From Diploscapter coronatus (Eukaryota; Nematoda; Chromadorea; Rhabditida; Rhabditidae): a stretch of DNA of 64,000 nucleotides. This document shows, piece by piece, positions 56,991 through 64,000 of the stretch (its first letter is position 1; every line of letters starts with the position of its first letter). The stretch covers positions 70,393,201 through 70,457,200 of the forward strand of contig OZ038422.1 of assembly GCA_964036155.1 (NCBI GenBank). The letters are read 5' to 3'. The translations under genes and the position numbers were made by a program. The notes below the pieces were generated by a model that made no database searches, was not told the DNA's origin, and saw only the letters and a program-made list of their open reading frames with translations.

Positions 56991-57522
56991 TAGCCATGTT
57001 GAAGAAAAACTAAAATTCTTTGCAAAAATATAAGTATCAGTAGAATCAACTAGCTGGTAGAATCGATGGCATTCAACTGCTCTTTACAAGAGTGTTTATT
57101 CACATGTGAAAACGCAGCAAATTCAATGAATCACTCGATGAAACAAAAATAAATAGGAGAAAAATGAGAGAATATTGGCATGCTGAAAGATCGCTAAAAG
57201 GTAATGACAATTGAGAATAAAATCATAAGTAAAGATAAAGCTGCCTCCATAAAAATATGTAATAAAATTACCACTTGCATTAAAAATATCTGATGATGTA
57301 TATTCAAATGGATGATAAAACAGGTATATTATTATTTTTTAATTACGATTTTACCTAGCCAGAAATTATCTTTTTCGATATGAATTTCAAAATAAGACTG
57401 GTCTCATATTTAGAATAATCAAGATTTTCACACGATGTTAATATAAATAACTCGTAATAATAAGTGATAAAAGTGGTAACCGTTTAGTCCTGTGCAATAT
57501 GTATCAAACTTATTTAAGACTC

Positions 57523-58268
57523 TCATTTGGCATCGGTCATCACCTGCATCCTGTTCTTGATATTGAATTTGTAAATGTGACTCGGCGGCACATGCTTGCA
57601 GGTGGAGGAATTTGGATCTGGTCTTCTGTTTGGTTGGCAACTGAAAATGTATAAAAATTTAAATAACAATAAAATAAAACTAACTTGAATAATCTCTGCA
57701 GAGGAGTTGACAGGAAATTTGAATCGCTCTGAGAACTGATATCGGGAGTGTTGGTCGGTGCTTCTCGTTCACGACTGGAAGCGGGAGGCGGAACAACGTC
57801 TGAAGATTATATTGTTTCAGAAAAAAAACCGATGAGTGAAACATTGAGGATAATCCTGGTATAAAATAAATTTCCCTACCGTATTGATGGAAAGGCCCTG
57901 ATCTGTCGTAGTCCTCCTCTTCTGCATTCTGCCTCCCCTGCTGCTGTCGCGCACTCATTTTGTGCGTCAAGGCAGCCACCATCCGAGACGGCAATCGGAT
58001 TGTTTCGTCAGTCGCCAAGGCTCGCATCGAATGCTCCACTGATCTGAGTTCATTCGTTTATAAAATTTTATAAATGAAGGGAAATATCATTATCTCGTCA
58101 TACCATTCAGGCTCGGATTTTCCTTCACCCATTCAGGAATCTTTTCGTCTGATTCTCTAAATATTCATCTTTACAAAATTAATATGAATATCTAATTTTT
58201 TACTTGAAATATTTCCTCGACTCGAAATTGGTGTGCCAAGTTCGAGTCGACAAAATTCCCGAAGACAT
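57523..58268 (-). CDS. Small unknown protein, 169 aa, 5 exons
   Basis: I do not recognise it. Exons 58268-58204, 58156-58104, 58038-57880, 57799-57685 and 57640-57523 join in phase to 170 codons. The protein is hydrophilic and probably largely disordered: a basic N-terminus (STRTWHTNFESRKYFK), an amphipathic segment (IPEWVKENPSLNVEHSMRAL), a QQQ stretch with an acidic cluster (AEEEDYD), a Pro/Ser-rich part and a basic C-terminus. There are no membrane helices or known catalytic motif. An AG acceptor lies 25 nt before the ATG. The next gene downstream on this strand is the ABCC transporter, 540 nt away, so a shared polycistronic transcript is possible. Confidence 0.6.
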
Positions 58269-58293
58269 CAAGGGAATTCAACGAAAGAAAAGT

Positions 58294-58615
58294 CTAACCT
58301 TTTCCGACAGTGAATTTGATGAGTGTCATTTCAGCGGGATAGACTCGTTGATGTAGCAATCCAAGTAGACGAACATCGTCAGCAGGTACATCTTCTCGCC
58401 ATAGCGACCTGGTTCAGAGGGAGTTTTGCTCATTTTCTGAAATCAGGTCTGTGAACCTCTTCGAAATACAAATAATATCACTTTCGCGAACTTGAGTCGA
58501 TTGCTGATATCGCCCTCTCTTTGTCTATGCCCTCATTCCTGAGCCGGAGGTCGACGGCAGTCGTCCTGTGCATCTGTTTCTTCAATAGGACAACAATTTC
58601 TGACCCGAGTTTGAT
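58294..58615 (-). CDS. Possible small upstream gene (68 aa or more)
   Basis: Tentative. Exons 58615-58482 and 58408-58294 join in phase. From the first ATG (58573) the frame runs 68 codons (MHRTTAVDLRLRNEGI ... HQRVYPAEMTLIKFTVGKG) to TAG 58296-58294. That TAG is part of the same GTTAG that acts as acceptor for the next gene. In the second exon a different frame, ATG 58433 to TGA 58326 (35 codons, starting MSKTPSEPGRYGEK, 3 nt after TTTCAG), also looks coding-like. Only one can be the main product. No family recognised. Confidence 0.35.
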
Positions 58616-58682
58616 CTGAAAATCAACCAATAAAGTGAAAAACGAAAGAAAATGTTAATGTTATAGTTATGCGATGCAAATG

Positions 58683-59110
58683 GAATAAAATATTAAAAAA
58701 AAAAAAAAAGTCCTTGTGTGCCGTTGTAAACAGCACGCCCACATCTAGGGTCTCCAAGCTGATACGGGCGAATTTTTTTTTATAAAGAAAGGTTGGCTGG
58801 GATGTGAATAAGGTTTTTGTGAAGAAAAAATAAAATTAGAAATTTTTCAAACCGAAAAAGCGCAAAATTGTGACCTTCAAAGTGAACGCGTTTTCACTAT
58901 ACAAATTCGACTTGTAGGCAGACATTTTGCGCAGAGTTGTTGCACACAACCATTTTACCGGAATTATCGCCGATCTAGACTGGCTTTTTGAGATATTTTG
59001 GGTTTGAAGGGCATTTCCTTCCCAAATTTTTGCACTCAAACTACCACGCTTTTACCAAAAACGCATTTTTGCAAGGGGAGGAGCTTGGGGACTCGAGCAT
59101 GCATCACTCG
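58683..59110 (+). repeat. Dispersed repeat family A, longest copy, preceded by a poly(A) tract
   Basis: Matches 29453-29592 (reverse) in its first half, and 31005-31095 and 43385-43615 in its second half, so the partial copies together define a unit of at least 350 bp. Shared blocks include GGCTGGGATGTGAATAA, CCATTTTACCGGAATTATCG and GGAGGAGCTTGGGGACT. No open frame of note. The element class is unknown. Confidence 0.6.
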
Positions 59111-60229
59111 AAAAAAAAACATTTCATTTTCGCCGAACTTCTCCCAAATGTGTCTCGAAAAACTGAATTTGACCCCCACAAATTGAGAAAACTTGCAATC
59201 ATGATGAGTATCTCTCAGAAAAACTGACCGGACGAACGTCCGGTCAATTCTTTGTTAGATTGTGTTATTGTTTTTGAAAAACTTCGATTCAGGTTCAACA
59301 ATGGTTTAACCAGGCGTTTTTTTCGAGAATTTTGCCTTGAAAATAAAATCTCAACTTCTGAAATAACCTCCTCTTGTATATTCCTGACGAAAATAATCTT
59401 TGACTACGTAATTTTGTAGTCTCGTTCGAAAAATTTCCTTTTTCAAATTCAGTCTTCGTGCAGTTCTTTTTATCTCATCCGAAGATCAGCCTTTTGCTTC
59501 TCATTTTACGTTTCTTTTCACTTTTTGGCATGGCCTTGCTCAATTCTATGATTTGTGTTTGAATAAACAGGTCTTCTATTCGATTTCGAGTTTTGTTTTC
59601 TTCTTTCCTCCATCCTCTCCTCTTTTCTCGTTCCTCCAGTCTGATTCCATTTCACTGCTTATCTCTTCACTTCCATCTATCATTCCAATTTTGTTTGTTC
59701 CGATCAATCTTTTCATTCATACAATTTTTTTCGAGAACTTTGTCGATTTTACTCATTCGATTTACTGTTTTGTTATTCTTGTTGCGGGACAAATCGTCGG
59801 GGGAATTATTCAGTAAGAGAAATGAGATCCCAAAGAGAAATGCGAATGGGATTTGGCCTCGATTGACCCACAGATCGAGGTGAAGAGACAATGCCGATAG
59901 CCATTTCAACTGAACTGCATTCGATTGCTTTGCTTTGCTAGTTACTAGCTACAGGAGAAGAGGTTGCATTGAATGGGGGAGGTGGGAATTGGAGCAGTTG
60001 AGAAAAGAATGCAACACAGAATGTTTGTCTGAATTTAAGACATTCTTTCACTCCTCTATTGCTAATTCTTGATCATCTTGATAAACTGCGCGTCTATTAC
60101 CTAATAGATAGTAAAGAGTGTAAGAAAAAAGATTGGGTAAGAGAGAGAGAGAGAGGAAAGGTCATGTAGGCGTACATTTTGCGTTTTTGTTTTTTTTTTC
60201 TAGTTGCCCAAATTCGTAACGCATTTGGT

Positions 60230-60234
60230 TGCAG
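60230..60234 (+). promoter_or_regulatory. Candidate trans-splice acceptor, GBA2
   Basis: TTGCAG follows a poly-T tract (60187-60201) and ends 27 nt before ATG 60262. An earlier ATG at 60236 is closed by a stop after five codons. Confidence 0.45.
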
Positions 60235-60261
60235 GATGACAATTGATGACTGAATCAAATT

Positions 60262-63200
60262 GTGATGACTTCGAAAATCGAACAGAAAACGGAGGGAATC
60301 GGCTGGAAAGCCAGAGGCGACTATCGAGTTGCCCAACCACTGGCCCCTTTCTTCCCTCGAATCAAACATGCCATCTTCCTCATTCCGACTGTCATCAGGT
60401 ATAATCTAATCACTTTTATTGTCATTTGGATAGCTGATGAATTTTTGAAATTTTCAATTTCGCGCAGCCTTGGTGTCGTGTCAATTTAGTCGTATAGGTC
60501 TATGACTAATAAATTGTTGGGTTTTCACTAAAAAATAATGTTTGGCTCCAAATTTCTGCTCGTCATGTAGTGTAAATAGAAAATAGAAACTTGCAACACA
60601 CACACACACACATTCCATCAACTTATTTCTTTTTATTTTTGTGCTCATAATTGATTTCAGAATTTGCCTGTACACGTTTCGTGAATGGCTGCATGGCCGA
60701 GAAGCTTTCATCGACATTTTCCATCCCATGAAGAGTTTCAAGCATGCAGGTATTTTATTATTGCAATTCTGAACCCCGAGAACATTCTAAATCTCAGGTG
60801 TTCCAATTGGCGGAATCGGTTCCGGATCGATTGGGACAGATTTTCGAGGGGGGTTTGGCAGATTCTCGCTGATTCCCGGAGTCAAGGAGCAGAATCAGAA
60901 GAACGTCAAAGCTGATCAGGTTGAGATTTTCATTGAAGAATATTTTCAATATCTTCTTCTTTCAGTTCATTCTGACAGTGCATTCGATGGATGGTGATCT
61001 GCTACACGAAACTATCCTATCTTGTGCTGATTTTTCTTCATCTCAACTTGCTTCGTGGAACAAATTCTGCTCAAAACAAAATGTTAGGTGAGAATCGTTT
61101 ATGAAATGTAAAGAAGGTTATTACTATGCAAAATAGTCTAGAATAAATTTTCATTGTAATAAGTCCAATTACATTCTTTCAAATTCAAATGACTTTTCAT
61201 GTACAAAAATGAATAAGAAAATTAGTTTTATTTAAAAAAAAAAAGTTTGCATTCAGATATCGTGGATTGTATCCATTTGCCTGGCGAGAGTTTACCTTTC
61301 CTGACCTTCAGCTGACACTCATCTGTGAGCAATTCTCTCCAGTTTTTCCTCATAATTATGAAGCAAGTTAAAATTCGGTCGGTTAAATAATTTCATACCT
61401 TTTTCTAGGACGTTTCCCTTCCCGTTTCTCATTTCACATGGTCAATCCACAATAATTCGTCCCAGAATTACAAAATCTCGATCACTTTCACATTTCGAAA
61501 TGGAACAGGGAATAAGAAATGGGATAGAGAAGGGATGTGCAGGTAAAAATAAACTTCTTTTAATTGAGTTTTATGATTGTTAATTTTCAGAAGCTCGGTA
61601 CTTGAAGTTGACGATTCGAAAGGAATGCTTCTCGAGCACAGTATCAATGAAATGCCGGTCACGTACGGGATATTCTGCAAACAGGTACTTTTCCAGACAT
61701 TTGTTTTTATTTTTATTCAAATTGCATTCTTAGAGCCATCAAAATGCAGTAACTGCAGAAGATTTCGATCCCACGAAAAAGGGATCTTCGCTGTTTCATC
61801 AGTTAGGCAAACATGGAGATATCGGCAGGAATCGTATGAGATTGTTTTGAAAGTGAAGAAGGAGGTATTTGGTTTAGAATTGCTGAAGTCGAAGGTCGAA
61901 TTGGCTATAGCTGTATGCAGTTCTATGACAGTTGCATCTAATAATGAGCAGACAACTGAATTTCTGCTCTTCTGGCATATGCCCATTATTAACTTTCCGG
62001 TGAACTCCTTCAAATACAAGAGGTGAGAAATTTATTTTATTTTTATTTAGTTAAAGCTGTAAAAATCATATGACTTCATTGAAAAAGATGATGAAATGAA
62101 AGCTTTAGGAAGATATCTATCATTTTTGTTCAGACGCTACACTCAGCTAGCAGGGGTTGATAATGACGCCTGCGTTAAACTTGTGAAGTTAGCCTTCGGA
62201 AGAAAGAGTGAATGGAAGAGGAAAATCGAAGATTGGCAAAATCCCATTGTGGAAAACGACTCTCTGCCTGAATGGTTGGTTGAATTTTTCTTTCGACTTT
62301 TCGCTTACTATTTTTCAGGTACCGATCAGCAATATTCAACGAGCTGTACTACATGACAGATGGATGCAGTATTTGGGTTGAGCATGACGACAAATGGAGA
62401 GACGTAGAGAGGTCGATCAGTGACGAGACAATGCAGATATTCAAGGAATATGGGCGGTTCACTTATCTCGAGTGTAACATTTTTTAAAGATCTTTTTCGC
62501 TATTTTCATCTATCCAACAACTACTGATTAGGAACCAAAGTTATCATATTTTCATCTGTGTTAGACAGGATTCCTGTTTTCGAAAACAAAATGATAAAAT
62601 TTCGTATTCCAATTCTCAACATGTTCCAAATAAAAGTTTCTCCATTTGCATTAGACACCTAAAATGTTCCTAATCAACTTTAACAGAATTTACATATTTC
62701 AGCTTGGGAATATTTCATGTGTACGACATTCGATGTGCATTTCTACGCCTCGTGGGCTGTGACGAATAATTGGCCAATGATAGAACTAGGAATCCAACTC
62801 GATTTTTGTGAGATATTTTGAATTTTCTTTTTTAAATCGTCATTACATTATTTTAGGTGATCAAATTGAGCGAGAAGACTTAAACGTGGAGAAATCTATG
62901 TGTGAAGGAAAGAAGATGAAGATCAAGTCATATGCGAGAATTCCTCACGATTTGGGTCATCCAAGTAAGAAAATTCGAAACTGAAAATGGGAAACAAGTT
63001 ATTCTCAAATATCGAGAACTTTGGACAAACTTAGTGATGCACAATTTCGAATATGCAGAGTGCATTGCACAATTAGGGATCGCAAATAGTCTTAAAAGTT
63101 GATAATTTTCTGGAATTCCCTATCCAAACTTATGACTTTTGATGCGACATATTCATGCAGAAGAATGTGACCACAAAATAATTTTTGAACCAATGAAATT

Positions 63201-63651
63201 TCGCTAAGTTTTCTGCAAACTGATATAATTTCTGTGCTTCAAAATTGTATATAATCTATTTCATCTCAAGTTTTCGGTCTTTGATAGCATCTTTGTTTCT
63301 AATTATTCCTTTTCAGAGATCGAGCCCTGGACACACATTAACGCCTATCTTCTACATGACACAGCGGACTGGAAGGATTTGAACATGAAATTCATCATTT
63401 CTTGCCTCAGAGTCAGCAAACTCATTCTCAATTCCAGTGACAATTTGTCAGAGAAACAAGTTGATCTTCACTTGAAAGTTTGAATGAAGTGAGTTTTTTT
63501 AGAAGTATGGCATTTTGAGTCATTTCTACGAGGGAGCAACCTTGTTGATGGATAAATCTATGCAAGCCTGGGACAGAGACAATGATGGGATTATTGAGAA
63601 TGATGGTCTGGCTGATCAAACGTACGATATTTGGACCATGGATGGAACGAG
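60262..63651 (+). CDS. GBA2: Non-lysosomal glucosylceramidase GBA2, N-terminal about 610 aa (3' truncated)
   Basis: GBA2 (family GH116) hydrolyses glucosylceramide to glucose and ceramide at the cytosolic face of ER and plasma membranes. Exons: 60262-60398, 60661-60749, 60798-60919, 60966-61087, 61257-61362, 61409-61542, 61591-61684, 61734-61833, 61878-62022, 62134-62274, 62319-62473, 62703-62807, 62857-62964, 63317-63459 and 63503-63651; the gene runs off the window. Diagnostic stretches are [41 protein letters not shown] (its Glu is the GH116 nucleophile), YDVH-like [34 protein letters not shown] and [17 protein letters not shown] (its Asp is the acid/base). The remaining C-terminal (alpha/alpha)6 helices lie outside. 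The intron at 61363-61408 starts with GC. An AG acceptor is 27 nt before the ATG. Confidence 0.95.
60599..60613 (+). repeat. (CA)n microsatellite
   Basis: A short CA repeat in the first GBA2 intron. A GA repeat lies at about 60139-60154 upstream of the gene. Confidence 0.8.
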
Positions 63652-64000
63652 GTAAGCATCTGATACTTTGTAAATAGATGATAATTTGCGCTATTTCTTA
63701 AAAAAATTTATTTGATAATCAGTTATTGCTAAAGATCGATAAATTAAGAAAAATTAAATGTGCGCAAATTTAAAAACGCATAATGGACATTACGTAATAT
63801 TGCAAATATCGTCAAGATTACTTAAAATAATTGGAAAGTTAGCTACCCTGCTGCAAGTAACGCGCTAAATTTCGATATCAAACTTTCTTGCTTTATTATT
63901 TTTTTAATTAGCGGTTTTTGACAGTTCTATGCTTGAACATATGATGTGGCTTATGACTCTACGGATTGAGCATAATACAATTTAAGGGAGCAAAGTATTT

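Larger units (their letters stand above)
58616..60261. other. Intergenic region upstream of GBA2
   Basis: Contains an AATAAA followed by about 15 A at 58683-58710, a long copy of dispersed repeat family A (58720-59110), and pyrimidine-rich sequence at 59580-59770. No supported coding exon. It includes the divergent promoters of GBA2 and the small minus-strand genes. Confidence 0.55.

Noticed and set aside
58683..58710. Processed pseudogene suggested by AATAAA plus poly(A)
   Set aside because: No upstream sequence on the plus strand resembles a coding exon; the tract more likely belongs to a repeat.

Overview
The window reads as a compact, intron-dense metazoan genome, most likely a nematode. 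Introns are often only 40-60 nt and coding exons are short (about 40-340 nt). At every gene whose 5' end lies in the window, an AG splice acceptor sits 0-42 nt upstream of the proposed ATG, which is the expected arrangement for spliced-leader trans-splicing. Acceptors do not follow a strict TTTTCAG consensus, so a Caenorhabditis-like species is not implied. Another trans-splicing invertebrate cannot be excluded. All gene models were assembled by hand from splice sites, reading phase and protein motifs. Five multi-exon models close exactly in frame (membrane protein 402 aa, anillin 749 aa, 35-exon nuclear protein 1,729 aa, ABCC transporter 1,467 aa, 5-exon unknown 169 aa). Individual splice borders may be off by a base.

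Layout. 1-736 (+) is the C-terminus of a serine carboxypeptidase. 1015-5222 (-) is a type II membrane protein with an extracellular Cys-rich region. 6005-16330 (-) is a PEAK1/PRAG1-family pseudokinase. 19579-28845 (-) is anillin, whose 3.6 kb last intron contains an opposite-strand coiled-coil gene (20841-22936, +). 31544-46303 (+) is a very large charged nuclear protein I do not recognise. 48320-56983 (-) is a full-length ABCC/MRP transporter with 40 exons. 57523-58615 (-) holds one or two small unknown genes directly upstream of it. 60262 to the right edge (+) is non-lysosomal glucosylceramidase GBA2, truncated by the window.

There is no common pathway. Anillin (contractile ring) and the PEAK pseudokinase (actin and adhesion signalling scaffold) are cytoskeletal. 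The ABCC pump and GBA2 act at membranes. Gene order suggests convergent 3' ends (carboxypeptidase with Cys-rich gene; nuclear protein with ABCC), divergent 5' ends (anillin with nuclear protein; small genes with GBA2), and a possible minus-strand polycistron of small genes followed by ABCC.

Introns and intergenic DNA carry several families of short non-coding mobile elements: TIR/MITE-like elements, tRNA-derived SINE-like elements, and a dispersed repeat with at least four copies. No bacterial-type features, CRISPR arrays or rRNA genes were seen. The most unusual signals are the universal acceptor-next-to-ATG arrangement, four GC-AG introns, the opposite-strand gene inside anillin, a pseudokinase that has lost the HRD motif, and the large unrecognised nuclear protein with two SUMO-interaction-like motifs.
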